A stretch of DNA of 64,000 bases. Source: Clostridium sp. CAG:417. GTDB lineage: Bacteria; Bacillota_I; Bacilli_A; RF39; UBA660. The stretch covers positions 184,692-248,691 of the forward strand of contig FR890374.1 of assembly GCA_000432835.1 (NCBI GenBank), read 5' to 3'. Position numbers and translations under genes: made by a program. Shown here piece by piece: positions 16,216 through 24,445 of the stretch; within the stretch, counting starts at the first letter, position 1, and each line of letters starts with the position of its first letter. A model generated the notes under the pieces. That model saw nothing but the letters and a program-made list of their open reading frames with translations. It was not told the DNA's origin and ran no database searches.

Positions 16216-16734
16216 ATGTTTGGAGATAAAAAGATATTAATGAGTAAGATTAGGGTTGGTATTTTAACAAAAAATGCTACATTTGAGGCTAGTAATATAA
16301 TGTATGATGGAAAAGCTGTAGATGGTTTAAATTATAGAGTTTATAAGACTAATGAACTAAGATATGTAAGAGGAATTATCTTTTTAGTTAATAAAGATAG
16401 AAGAGCAATTGACTTAATTAGTGATAAAGAAGAGGAGTATCCTATTATGAATCTTACACCTAATTTATTTGATGAAAGTGTAAGATCAGATAATTATGTA
16501 GTTACGGAAAATTATTTTATTGAACCATTATTACAATTAAGTAATTTTCCAGTAGAATTACAACTTGATCAATTAAAACAATTAAAGGCTATACTAACAG
16601 ATAGAGAAAGATTAGCAAAAATAATTAATAAAGATAAGTTTATTCAATTAAGAAATTTACTTTTAAAGAATCAGTTACTTGGTTATACAAAAGATGATGC
16701 TAAAATATTACAACAAAGAATTTTAAAAAAATAG
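16216..16734 (+). CDS. Hypothetical protein
   Basis: A 172-residue cytoplasmic protein preceded by AAGGAG. The first 100 residues look beta-rich (RVGILTKNATFEASNIMYDGK, YVRGIIFLVNKDRR). The last 70 form charged helices (QLDQLKQLKAILTDRERLAKI and onward). No family is recognised. It lies directly before the promoter of the alpha-CTD-like gene and is probably transcribed separately. Confidence 0.6.
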   Translation: MFGDKKILMSKIRVGILTKNATFEASNIMYDGKAVDGLNYRVYKTNELRYVRGIIFLVNKDRRAIDLISDKEEEYPIMNLTPNLFDESVRSDNYVVTENYFIEPLLQLSNFPVELQLDQLKQLKAILTDRERLAKIINKDKFIQLRNLLLKNQLLGYTKDDAKILQQRILKK

Positions 16735-16749
16735 AAAGATAGATCAATG

Positions 16750-16778
16750 TTGCAAAAAAGATTAGAATGTGATATAAT
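16750..16778 (+). promoter_or_regulatory. Sigma-A promoter of the alpha-CTD-like gene
   Basis: TTGCAA (16750-16755), exactly 17 bases, TATAAT (16773-16778). A GAGGGGGA ribosome binding site lies at 16793-16800. Confidence 0.75.
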
Positions 16779-16805
16779 CATAGGCATTAAATGAGGGGGA
16801 TTTAT

Positions 16806-17552
16806 ATGTTAGATTTAGAAGATGAAATAAAAGTGCTTAATTTTTCACCAAGTGTGAATGCTGCGCTGTTAAATAAAAAAGTGTTTTTTGTGAAGGATGT
16901 TTTAGCTTTAGACAGATCTTTATTAGGATTTAGTAAAACTTTATCAAAAGAAGTAATAGATAAAGTTCATGCTGCAGGTTATAAGTTTTTTTATGAATAT
17001 GAACCTAGCGAATTTATGGCTTTACAAGCAGAATTAGATGAGAAAGTTAATAATAGAGAAGTTATATATATTGATAACGTTACTATATATGATGTGGGAT
17101 TTAATGAGAGAATAGTTCATGCTCTAGAAAGAGCGGGAGTAAAAAATTTATATGATCTTTCACAAATGAATTTTTATCAATTGCAACGTATTAGAAATTT
17201 AGGTGCTTCTTCATTGGAAAAAGTTATAAATAGAATACATAGTTATGGTATTTTACTTAAGAATGAAAGTATAAAGAATAGAAAACAAATAATAAAAGTA
17301 GGTAATGGTGAAGAGTTATTTCAATCTCAAATTAATAACATTGAAATTAAAAACCATGATTTAAATGAAGCAATTAATTATAAGAAGAGTTTATTAGAAA
17401 GATATATGAATTTAAAAAAAGAGAATGATAAATTAAATGAAGTAAATGCACAATTAAATCAAAAAATGATTGCAGTATTATTAGAAGAGATGTCTACATA
17501 TGTTAATGAAGATGAAGGATTGAAAAAACATCATAATCTTAAAAAGAAATAG
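16806..17552 (+). CDS. RNA polymerase alpha C-terminal-domain-like (tandem HhH) protein
   Basis: A 248-residue protein without the alpha N-terminal assembly domain. Residues about 85-145 match the alpha-CTD pattern (GFNERIVHALERAGVKNLYDL, then LQRIRNLGASSLEKVINRI), which contains a helix-hairpin-helix. Residues about 5-60 look like a second, more divergent copy (VLNFSPSVNAALLNKKVFFV, then LSKEVIDKVHAAGY). The C-terminal 80 residues form a coiled coil (ERYMNLKKENDKLNEVNAQL). A DNA- or activator-binding accessory protein is plausible. It has a strong promoter and is followed by a tiny gene. Confidence 0.7.
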   Translation: MLDLEDEIKVLNFSPSVNAALLNKKVFFVKDVLALDRSLLGFSKTLSKEVIDKVHAAGYKFFYEYEPSEFMALQAELDEKVNNREVIYIDNVTIYDVGFNERIVHALERAGVKNLYDLSQMNFYQLQRIRNLGASSLEKVINRIHSYGILLKNESIKNRKQIIKVGNGEELFQSQINNIEIKNHDLNEAINYKKSLLERYMNLKKENDKLNEVNAQLNQKMIAVLLEEMSTYVNEDEGLKKHHNLKKK

Positions 17553-17567
17553 TTGCTGGTGATTAGG

Positions 17568-17717
17568 ATGAAGAATAATAAGGTAGATAGAGTATTAAAT
17601 AGTATAAGTATAAGTGAGTTAGAAAAAGCAATAAAGTTTCTTGAAGAAGCAAATAAAGAATTGGCACAACAAATTAATTATAAGAAAAAAATAGTTAATG
17701 CAGTAGATAAAAAATAG
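17568..17717 (+). CDS. Tiny coiled-coil protein after the alpha-CTD-like gene
   Basis: A 49-residue frame starting MKNNKVDRVLNSIS and ending at TAG 17715-17717. It is a single predicted amphipathic helix (SELEKAIKFLEEANKELAQQ). A GGTGAT-type site lies just upstream of the ATG, only 15 bases after the preceding stop. The INYKK stretch also occurs in the coiled-coil part of the upstream protein (AINYKKSLLERY), hinting that the two helices could pair. Real expression is likely but unproven. Confidence 0.5.
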   Translation: MKNNKVDRVLNSISISELEKAIKFLEEANKELAQQINYKKKIVNAVDKK

Positions 17718-17781
17718 TTATTAAATATCTTTGATATATGTTATGATAATATATGTTAAAGGTATTTTTTTTGGAGGAATT

Positions 17782-19041
17782 ATGCAGAAAGTAAATGGGT
17801 TTATAAATAAAAATCTGAATTTAATAATAACTATTTTTATTATCATACAACCAATATTAGATTTAGTTGTATCATTATCTTTAAATGTTTTTCATGTGGG
17901 ATTAAATTTAGGGATGATTGTAAGAATGTTTTTTTTAGTCTTTATGAGTTATGTTGTTTTTTTTATAAAAGGAAAAAGAAAATATTTACTTGTCTACTTT
18001 TTTATTTTGTTGTTTTATAGTTTAGGATATTTTTTGTCGTTGGATAGTAATTATTTCATGTCTAATTTACATGGACTATTAAGAACATTTTATTTTCCTT
18101 TAATGTTAATACTTTTCTTAAATATTAAAGATATTAAGATCGATAATAAAATTTTGGTTATGACAATGTTTATCTATATTATTTTAATTTTTATAGCTGT
18201 TGTTACTAATACTGGTTTTAATAGTTATGATATTGCAAAAAAGGGAAGTTTGGGTTGGTTTAATTCTACTAATGAGATTAGTGGTATTATAAGTATTCTT
18301 CTTCCTATTACAGTTGCTCAGTTTATGAATAAGAAAAATATAGTTATTAAGGTAGTTTTATCTTTAATTTTTATCTTTGTAATTGGAGAAATTGGAACAA
18401 AAACACCAGTACTTTCTTTGTTAATAACTTTTTTAGTGAGTTTTATATATTTCATGATAAGAAGTTTGAAAAAGAAAAATTATAAAATTTTTGCAGGTCT
18501 ACTTATTATTCTTACCTCTGTTACAGTTACTTCATTTTTAGTTGTTCCTAAAACCAATTTTTATAAAAATATAATGATTCATGTAAAGTATTTAAAGTTA
18601 GATAGTGTAGATGATATTTTCGAAAATGACTATGTTTTTGATCATTTTATATTTAGTCAACGTATTACTTTCTTAAAAAATACATCTAATAGGTATGATA
18701 AAGCTTCTTTAAAAAATAAGCTTTTTGGAATTGGTTATGTCAATAAAAATGGTAAGGAGTATAAGGCTATAGAAATGGATTATTATGATGTTTTCTATAA
18801 TCATGGTATTTTGGGTTTTATTGTTTATTTTAGTGTATATATATATTCTCTTTATTTAGTCTTTAAAAATTTAGTTAAGAAAATTGATTTTAAACAATTG
18901 ATGGAATATTTAAGCCTTATTTTGGTACTTATTTTGTCTCTACATTCGGGTCATATTATAACAACTCCAGCAGTTTGTATTTATGTTGTTATTATTTTAA
19001 AGAAACTTATAAATAATAAAGCTAATTTTATGAATGAATAG
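17782..19041 (+). CDS. O-antigen ligase-like polytopic membrane protein
   Basis: A 419-residue protein; ATG at 17782 follows TTGGAGGAAT. It has about ten hydrophobic segments and one larger extracytoplasmic loop (about residues 270-350) between late segments, as in the O-antigen ligase/Wzy-like family. Family-type stretches are WFNSTNEISGIISILLP, DVFYNHGILGFIVYF and a C-terminal LSLHSGH. Such proteins in Gram-positives join or polymerise surface glycans on lipid carriers. The exact substrate is unknown. It lies upstream of the murG cluster but murG has its own promoter. Confidence 0.7.
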   Translation: MQKVNGFINKNLNLIITIFIIIQPILDLVVSLSLNVFHVGLNLGMIVRMFFLVFMSYVVFFIKGKRKYLLVYFFILLFYSLGYFLSLDSNYFMSNLHGLLRTFYFPLMLILFLNIKDIKIDNKILVMTMFIYIILIFIAVVTNTGFNSYDIAKKGSLGWFNSTNEISGIISILLPITVAQFMNKKNIVIKVVLSLIFIFVIGEIGTKTPVLSLLITFLVSFIYFMIRSLKKKNYKIFAGLLIILTSVTVTSFLVVPKTNFYKNIMIHVKYLKLDSVDDIFENDYVFDHFIFSQRITFLKNTSNRYDKASLKNKLFGIGYVNKNGKEYKAIEMDYYDVFYNHGILGFIVYFSVYIYSLYLVFKNLVKKIDFKQLMEYLSLILVLILSLHSGHIITTPAVCIYVVIILKKLINNKANFMNE

Positions 19042-19051
19042 ATTAGTTTTG

Positions 19052-19080
19052 TTTACATTTTTGAACTTTACGAGTATAAT
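19052..19080 (+). promoter_or_regulatory. Promoter of the murG-murB-divIB operon
   Basis: TTTACA (19052-19057), 17-base spacer, TATAAT (19075-19080). The leader to the murG start is about 60 bases and ends in TAGGAGG. Confidence 0.7.
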
Positions 19081-19144
19081 GTTAGTGAGTAGAGTGTTTT
19101 ACTTTTAGTTCTTTTTTTATAAAAAATTATATAGGAGGTAGGAT

Positions 19145-20227
19145 ATGAAGGTAGTTATTTCTGCGGGAGGAACTGGTGGTCATATTTATCCAGCACTTGC
19201 TATAATCAATAAGATTAAAGACATAGAACCTAATAGTAGTTTTTTGTATATTGGTACTACAGATAGAATGGAAAAAGATATAATTCCTGAACTTGGTATT
19301 CCTTATGTAGGAATAGAAATGAATGGTATTAATAGAAAAAAAATATTAGATAATGTTAAAGTTTTGTTGATGTATAGAAAAGCTATTAAGAAGGCCAAAG
19401 AAGAAATAAAAAAATTTAAGCCTGATGTTGTTTTAGGTGTAGGCGGCTATATTACGGCACCTGTTATTATTGCTGCTCATCAGGCGGGTTATAAGACTGT
19501 GATCCATGAGCAAAACTCAATACCAGGAGTTTCTAATAAACATTTGGAAAAATATGTTGATAAGATATTGGTCTCTCTTCCTAAAACGATAGATTATTTT
19601 AATAAAGCAAAGACAGTTTATACAGGAAATCCTAGAAGTGAAGAAATTGCTACTATCAGTCCTGTTAATAAATGTGAACTAGGGTTAACACCATCTAAAA
19701 AGTTAGTCGTTATAGTTATGGGGTCTTTAGGAAGTGCAACTATAAATCAAAAAGAGTTAGAAATAGTACCAGCATTTAAGGATAAAAAGTATGAAGTTTT
19801 GCTTGTAACAGGAGAACGTTATTTTGCGGATTATAAAAATATTGATGTTCCGAGTAATGTAAAGGTTGTTCCATTCCTTAAAAATTTTATTAATGTGTTA
19901 AAGAAGACGGATTTGATTGTTTCACGAGCAGGAGCTTCTACTATTGCTGAGGTTACGGCTATAGGTTTGCCATCTATATTGGTACCTTCTCCTTATGTGA
20001 CAAATAATCACCAATTTAAAAATGCACAAGAATTAGAGCAGGCTGGAGCAAGTCTTATTTTAGAAGAAAAAGATTTTTCTAAGGAAAGGTTAATACCATT
20101 AATTGATGAAGTCTTAAATGATGATGAAAAATATAAAAAGATGGTTCAATGTACCAAAAAATTAGGAGTTTGTGATAGTGCAACTAGGGTATATAATGAA
20201 ATCAAAAAAGTAGTAGAGGGCAGATAA
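19145..20227 (+). CDS. murG: MurG, lipid II-forming N-acetylglucosaminyltransferase
   Basis: A 360-residue GT28 enzyme. The N-terminal donor-lobe motif AGGTGGHIYPALA (residues 7-19), VGGYITAPVIIAAH, HEQNSIPG and the UDP-GlcNAc-binding SRAGASTIAEVTAIGLPSIL region are all present. It adds GlcNAc to undecaprenyl-diphospho-MurNAc-pentapeptide at the inner face of the membrane, producing lipid II. It is the first gene of an operon with murB (one base apart) and divIB, linking lipid II synthesis with division. Confidence 0.97.
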   Translation: MKVVISAGGTGGHIYPALAIINKIKDIEPNSSFLYIGTTDRMEKDIIPELGIPYVGIEMNGINRKKILDNVKVLLMYRKAIKKAKEEIKKFKPDVVLGVGGYITAPVIIAAHQAGYKTVIHEQNSIPGVSNKHLEKYVDKILVSLPKTIDYFNKAKTVYTGNPRSEEIATISPVNKCELGLTPSKKLVVIVMGSLGSATINQKELEIVPAFKDKKYEVLLVTGERYFADYKNIDVPSNVKVVPFLKNFINVLKKTDLIVSRAGASTIAEVTAIGLPSILVPSPYVTNNHQFKNAQELEQAGASLILEEKDFSKERLIPLIDEVLNDDEKYKKMVQCTKKLGVCDSATRVYNEIKKVVEGR

Positions 20228-20228
20228 A

Positions 20229-21137
20229 ATGGATGTTTTTTTAAAGGAAGTTAAGGATCAAAACATTGGTAAGATTGAAGAAGATGTATTTTTATCTAAA
20301 TACACGACTTATAAAGTTGGCGGGCTTGCTAAATGTGTTATTTATCCTAAGGATATTTCAAAGTTGGTTCAACTTATAAAATTAATAAAGAAGTATAATG
20401 TTAAGTATAAAGTGATTGGTAATGGATCTAATCTTTTGTTTAGTGATAAGAGATTTGATGGAGTTATTATAAAACTTAATAATCTTGATAAATTAGAGAT
20501 AGTTGGTAATAAAATGATAGTGGGGGCAGGGTATTCTTTAATGAAACTTAGTTTAGTAGCAATGAAGAATTCTCTTACTGGGCTTGAATTTGCTGCAGGT
20601 ATTCCTGCTACTGTAGGTGGCGCTATATTCATGAATGCCGGTGCTTATAAGAGTGATATGGGATATGTGGTAAAGGGAGTTAAGGTTTTAACTGATGAGT
20701 TAGAAATTATTAATTTAACTAATAAAGAAATGGATTTTCATTATCGTAGCTCTTTTTTACAAACTCATCCTAATTATATTTGTTTGGAAGCAATTATTTC
20801 CCTTTCAAAAGGAGAAAAGAGCGCTATTGAAAAAGTCATGAAAGATAGGAAAAAAAGAAGACTTGAGTCACAACCTTTGGAATATCCAAGTGCAGGTAGT
20901 GTTTTTAGAAATCCGTCTGTTGACATGCCTTCTGGCAAGATTATAGAAGAATTAGGTTTAAAAGGATTAACTAAAGGTGGTGCTCAAGTAAGTTTAAAAC
21001 ATGCTAATTTTATTATTAATACCGGTGGAGCTAGTGCTGATGATATAAAAGAATTAATTATGTATGTAAAAAAATCAGTTAAGGATAATAAGAATATTGA
21101 TTTAAAAGTAGAACAAGAATTTGTAAATTGGGAGTAG
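20229..21137 (+). CDS. murB: MurB, UDP-N-acetylenolpyruvoylglucosamine reductase
   Basis: A 302-residue FAD enzyme of the short (type II) class. Visible are the FAD-binding stretches GNGSNLLFSDKRFDGVIIKL and GLEFAAGIPATVGGAIFMNA. The active-site segments are YRSSFLQ and PSAGSVFRNP, with the catalytic Ser in AGSVF. It reduces UDP-GlcNAc-enolpyruvate to UDP-MurNAc with NADPH in the cytoplasm. It starts immediately after murG; the ribosome binding site GAGGG lies inside the end of murG. Confidence 0.97.
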   Translation: MDVFLKEVKDQNIGKIEEDVFLSKYTTYKVGGLAKCVIYPKDISKLVQLIKLIKKYNVKYKVIGNGSNLLFSDKRFDGVIIKLNNLDKLEIVGNKMIVGAGYSLMKLSLVAMKNSLTGLEFAAGIPATVGGAIFMNAGAYKSDMGYVVKGVKVLTDELEIINLTNKEMDFHYRSSFLQTHPNYICLEAIISLSKGEKSAIEKVMKDRKKRRLESQPLEYPSAGSVFRNPSVDMPSGKIIEELGLKGLTKGGAQVSLKHANFIINTGGASADDIKELIMYVKKSVKDNKNIDLKVEQEFVNWE

Positions 21138-21145
21138 AATAGGGT

Positions 21146-21826
21146 ATGACGAAAAAAATAGTCAAAAGAAAAAAACTAAGAGTATTTAGACTATTATTAT
21201 TGTTATTTGTAATAGCAATAATATCTTTTTTCGTTTATTTATATGTTACGACTAATACGCAGAATATAATTATAAGGGGAAATAATTATATAAGTGATGA
21301 AGAAGTACTTCAAGAAACTGATCTTAAAAATTATCCCAGTTTTATTCTAACTATGCCTTCTAAAATTCAAAAAAAATTAGCAAAAAATGAATATATTAAA
21401 AGTGTTAAAGTAAGGAGAAAATTCTATCATACTTTTGAAATAACTATTAAGGAATATGATGTTTTATTTAAAAATGATACACTTAATAAGTATGTGTTAG
21501 ATAATAAAGAAGAAATTATGAGTGATTTAGAATTTAGAGTGCCAAGACTAGTTAATTATACTCCTGATAAAAAATATAGTAGTCTTATCGAAAACATGAA
21601 AAGTGTTGATAAGAGTATTTTGGGAAAAATATCAGAAATTAGTTATCAACCTAATGAGTTTGATAAAGATAGATTTTTATTATTAATGGATGATGGAAAT
21701 AGTGTTTATCTTACATTGACTAAATTTGAAATGATAAATTATTATAATGAAGTGTTAGGACAGTTAGAAGGAAGACGTGGTATTTTATATTTAGATAGTG
21801 GTAATCACTTTAAGATCATGGAATAA
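21146..21826 (+). CDS. divIB: DivIB/FtsQ cell-division protein
   Basis: A 226-residue bitopic protein. It has a basic cytoplasmic tail (TKKIVKRKKLRVFR), one membrane span (about residues 15-35), then a POTRA domain starting IIIRGNNYISDEEVLQET, and a beta domain. DivIB/FtsQ assembles with DivIC and FtsL and stabilises the FtsW-PBP2b synthase at the septum. Position after murG-murB matches the classic dcw order in Firmicutes. Length is at the short end for DivIB. Confidence 0.9.
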   Translation: MTKKIVKRKKLRVFRLLLLLFVIAIISFFVYLYVTTNTQNIIIRGNNYISDEEVLQETDLKNYPSFILTMPSKIQKKLAKNEYIKSVKVRRKFYHTFEITIKEYDVLFKNDTLNKYVLDNKEEIMSDLEFRVPRLVNYTPDKKYSSLIENMKSVDKSILGKISEISYQPNEFDKDRFLLLMDDGNSVYLTLTKFEMINYYNEVLGQLEGRRGILYLDSGNHFKIME

Positions 21827-21831
21827 AGATT

Positions 21832-23196
21832 ATGAAAAATGTAAAAAAAATATTATTTTATTTAACAATATTTATATTAATTATTTTATGGCAATTATTA
21901 TCTGGAAAAACAACGTATGACTATTTCTGGAGTTATGGTTTTAGTCTTAAACTGGCTAATGGATTAGTGGCTTATCGTGATTTTAATATGGTTACAACAC
22001 CATTTACGCAGATGCTGTTTGCTCTTTTTTTATTTATATTTGGAAAAGGAATTCATATTTATATAATGTTTTATTCTTTGATTTTAACTTTAATTTGCTA
22101 TTTATTAGATGTGTTATATGGTAAAAAGGGTCTTGTAGTTGTGGCTTTAATGTTTATTTCACCTAATATTTTACCAATCTTTATGTCATCATGTAATTAT
22201 AACTTTTTATTGCTTCTTTTGTTGCTTATACTTATTTTGTGTGAAAGGAAGGACGTTAATCCTTTAATTATTGGAATACTACTGGGTTTAAGTTTTTTTA
22301 CAAAACAAAATATTGGTATTGTATTTATTCTTGTTGATCTTATTTACTCATTTAGAAATAAAACATTTTTAAAAAAGTTAGTAGGAATATTTATAGTGTT
22401 TTTAATATTTTTTGCTTACTTTATTTTAACAAATTCGTTATATGATTTTTTTGATCAATGCTTTTTGGGATTAGTAAATTTTGAAAAAGAAAATAATTAT
22501 CATCGAGGAATTTATTTTTATTTGACATTGATAATATTTGGTGTTTCAATTGTTTATGTTATAAAAAATAAAAGTTTGGAACGCTTTTTATTATTAGCTT
22601 ATATGTTCATTGCACTTCCACTTTATGATTGTGCTCATTTTTTACTTTCCTTTTATGCTTTTGTATTATTATTTGAAGAACGACGCTTTAAGATATTTAG
22701 TAAAGCATCTATTCAAATGATTATTCTTGTTTTTCAATTTATTTTACTTGGAAATATAGTTATAACAAATTTTAAAGAAGAAGCTATTTATCCTAATAAT
22801 ATTAAATATTTAAATTACTTTTATCAACCAAAAGAAGTTATGCAAAAGAATAATCAATTAGCGTCATATTTAAAAAAATATAATACTTCTAATATTGTTA
22901 TTTTTGATACTAATTCGATGTATTATAAACTAACTAATGACTATAGAAGTTATAAATATTTAGATTTATTAAATAATGGTAATTTTGGTCATTTAGGTAG
23001 TATTAATCCAATTAAGGAAATGAGGCAATTAGATAAAAATACTATTTACGTTTTTAATCCAAAATTATATAATGAATATGATAAATATTCTAGAAGTCAA
23101 TTAGATGTTTATACTCTTGAATATTTTTTACAACATTATAAAAAAGTAGATAGTATTTTGGATTTTGATATTTATATGTCAAGAAGTGAGCTTTAG
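21832..23196 (+). CDS. GT-C-fold-like membrane glycosyltransferase
   Basis: A 454-residue protein with about ten hydrophobic segments and a soluble C-terminal part. The first outer loop contains SYGFSLKLANGLVAYRDFNM and TTPFTQ, the pattern used by GT-C polyprenyl-phosphate-sugar transferases (ArnT/PMT-like). This class moves a sugar from a lipid carrier to a surface acceptor outside the membrane. Acceptor and sugar are unknown. The downstream GtrA-family gene, overlapping at the regulatory level (11-base gap), is a typical partner in such pathways. Confidence 0.65.
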   Translation: MKNVKKILFYLTIFILIILWQLLSGKTTYDYFWSYGFSLKLANGLVAYRDFNMVTTPFTQMLFALFLFIFGKGIHIYIMFYSLILTLICYLLDVLYGKKGLVVVALMFISPNILPIFMSSCNYNFLLLLLLLILILCERKDVNPLIIGILLGLSFFTKQNIGIVFILVDLIYSFRNKTFLKKLVGIFIVFLIFFAYFILTNSLYDFFDQCFLGLVNFEKENNYHRGIYFYLTLIIFGVSIVYVIKNKSLERFLLLAYMFIALPLYDCAHFLLSFYAFVLLFEERRFKIFSKASIQMIILVFQFILLGNIVITNFKEEAIYPNNIKYLNYFYQPKEVMQKNNQLASYLKKYNTSNIVIFDTNSMYYKLTNDYRSYKYLDLLNNGNFGHLGSINPIKEMRQLDKNTIYVFNPKLYNEYDKYSRSQLDVYTLEYFLQHYKKVDSILDFDIYMSRSEL

Positions 23197-23206
23197 AGGT
23201 GATAAA

Positions 23207-23686
23207 ATGAAGTCTAGTAAAAGTAATGAAGTGAAGCAAAGAGATATGTCAAAGGTGTTTGTAAAAAAAGCCTTGAAATTGTTGCATATTAAAGTAAGTG
23301 AGAAAACGGAAAATTTATTTGTACAAATATTTAAATTTGCAATTGTTGGAGTAGTAGCAACTGTTATTGATTTCTTATTTCTTTATATATTTAAAGAATT
23401 CTTTAAATTAAATACAATAGTTTCTAATACTTTATCGTTTTTGATTTCGGTAATTTATAATTATATTGCTAGTGTCAAATGGGTTTTTGATGTTAATAAG
23501 GAAAAAGATGCTAAAAAACAATTTGTAATGTTTATGATTTTTAGCGCTTTGGGGCTTCTTTTGAATGATTTAATTATGTTTTTATGTGTTGATAAATTAA
23601 ATATCTATTATATGTTAGCTAAAGTAATTGCGACTATGATAGTAATGGTATTTAATTTTATTACTAGAAAAATGTTTTTAGAGTAG
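23207..23686 (+). CDS. GtrA-family membrane protein
   Basis: A 159-residue protein with the four-span GtrA domain from about residue 38 onwards: FKFAIVGVVATVIDFLFLY, SNTLSFLISVIYNYIASVKWVF, and two more spans ending in FNFITRKMFLE. The start at 23207 follows TTAGAGGTGAT. GtrA proteins are proposed to help lipid-linked sugars cross the membrane or to modify teichoic acid and cell-surface glycans. It pairs with the GT-C-like enzyme just upstream. Confidence 0.85.
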   Translation: MKSSKSNEVKQRDMSKVFVKKALKLLHIKVSEKTENLFVQIFKFAIVGVVATVIDFLFLYIFKEFFKLNTIVSNTLSFLISVIYNYIASVKWVFDVNKEKDAKKQFVMFMIFSALGLLLNDLIMFLCVDKLNIYYMLAKVIATMIVMVFNFITRKMFLE

Positions 23687-23720
23687 GATGTAATCATAAT
23701 ATTTAATAGGGTGATATATA

Positions 23721-24311
23721 ATGTCTAAGAATAAATATATTCTTCCTTTTAAGGGAGAGTGGTATATAGAATTTGGAGGGGTTACGAAAAAAACTTCTCA
23801 TTCTTGGGATATAATTTCGCAACGTTATGCTTATGACTTTGAAATAAGAAAAGAGGATAAACCTTATTTTGGAGATTATCATGAGTGTAATAACTTTTAT
23901 AGTTATAAACAAGAAATTGTTTGTCCCTGTGATGGTGTAGTTGTTGATTTAGTTAATGAATATGATGACACTAGAATTGTTGATGGTAGGAAGGCTATCT
24001 GCGATTGTAAAGATGTGAGAGGTAATTACATTTTAATAAAACATGAACATAATGAGTATAGTTTAATTTGTCATGTTCTTTTGAATAGTTTTAAATGTAT
24101 GATTGGTGACTTTTTACGTGCCGGAGATGTTATTGGTTTAGTAGGAAACTCAGGTAATACTATGGGACCACATATTCATTATCAGGTACAAGCGGGATAT
24201 GACTTTTCTACAGCAAGTGGTTTACCAATAAAATTTAAAAACTATAAAATAACAAATAAAAAAATACAAAGAAAATACCTAAGTTGTGGAATGTATGTTA
24301 AAACTTGTTAA
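23721..24311 (+). CDS. M23/LytM-family metallopeptidase domain protein
   Basis: A 196-residue protein consisting of one LytM domain. Zinc-site elements are SHSWD then RYAYDF (first His/Asp pair), ICHVLLN and GPHIHYQVQ (the HxH motif), with a GNSGNT turn. M23 enzymes cleave peptide cross-links in peptidoglycan. No signal peptide or membrane segment is visible, so secretion or activity on wall is unclear; it may act on other substrates. It lies between the glycan genes and ftsA and ends in its own terminator. Confidence 0.8.
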   Translation: MSKNKYILPFKGEWYIEFGGVTKKTSHSWDIISQRYAYDFEIRKEDKPYFGDYHECNNFYSYKQEIVCPCDGVVVDLVNEYDDTRIVDGRKAICDCKDVRGNYILIKHEHNEYSLICHVLLNSFKCMIGDFLRAGDVIGLVGNSGNTMGPHIHYQVQAGYDFSTASGLPIKFKNYKITNKKIQRKYLSCGMYVKTC

Positions 24312-24334
24312 TCTAGAACCCAAAATTAACTAAT

Positions 24335-24364
24335 GGTTATCTAAAAGGATAATCTTTTGTTTTA
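24335..24364 (+). terminator. Terminator between the M23 gene and ftsA
   Basis: GGTTATCT (24335-24342) pairs with AGGATAATC (24345-24353) with one bulged G, followed by TTTTGTTTT. Confidence 0.65.
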
Positions 24365-24445
24365 TATTAAACTTATTCTTTTATTTTTAAATTCTTTATA
24401 GTATAATTTATATGTAGAGTAGGATGGAAAGGAAGAGATGGAGCT

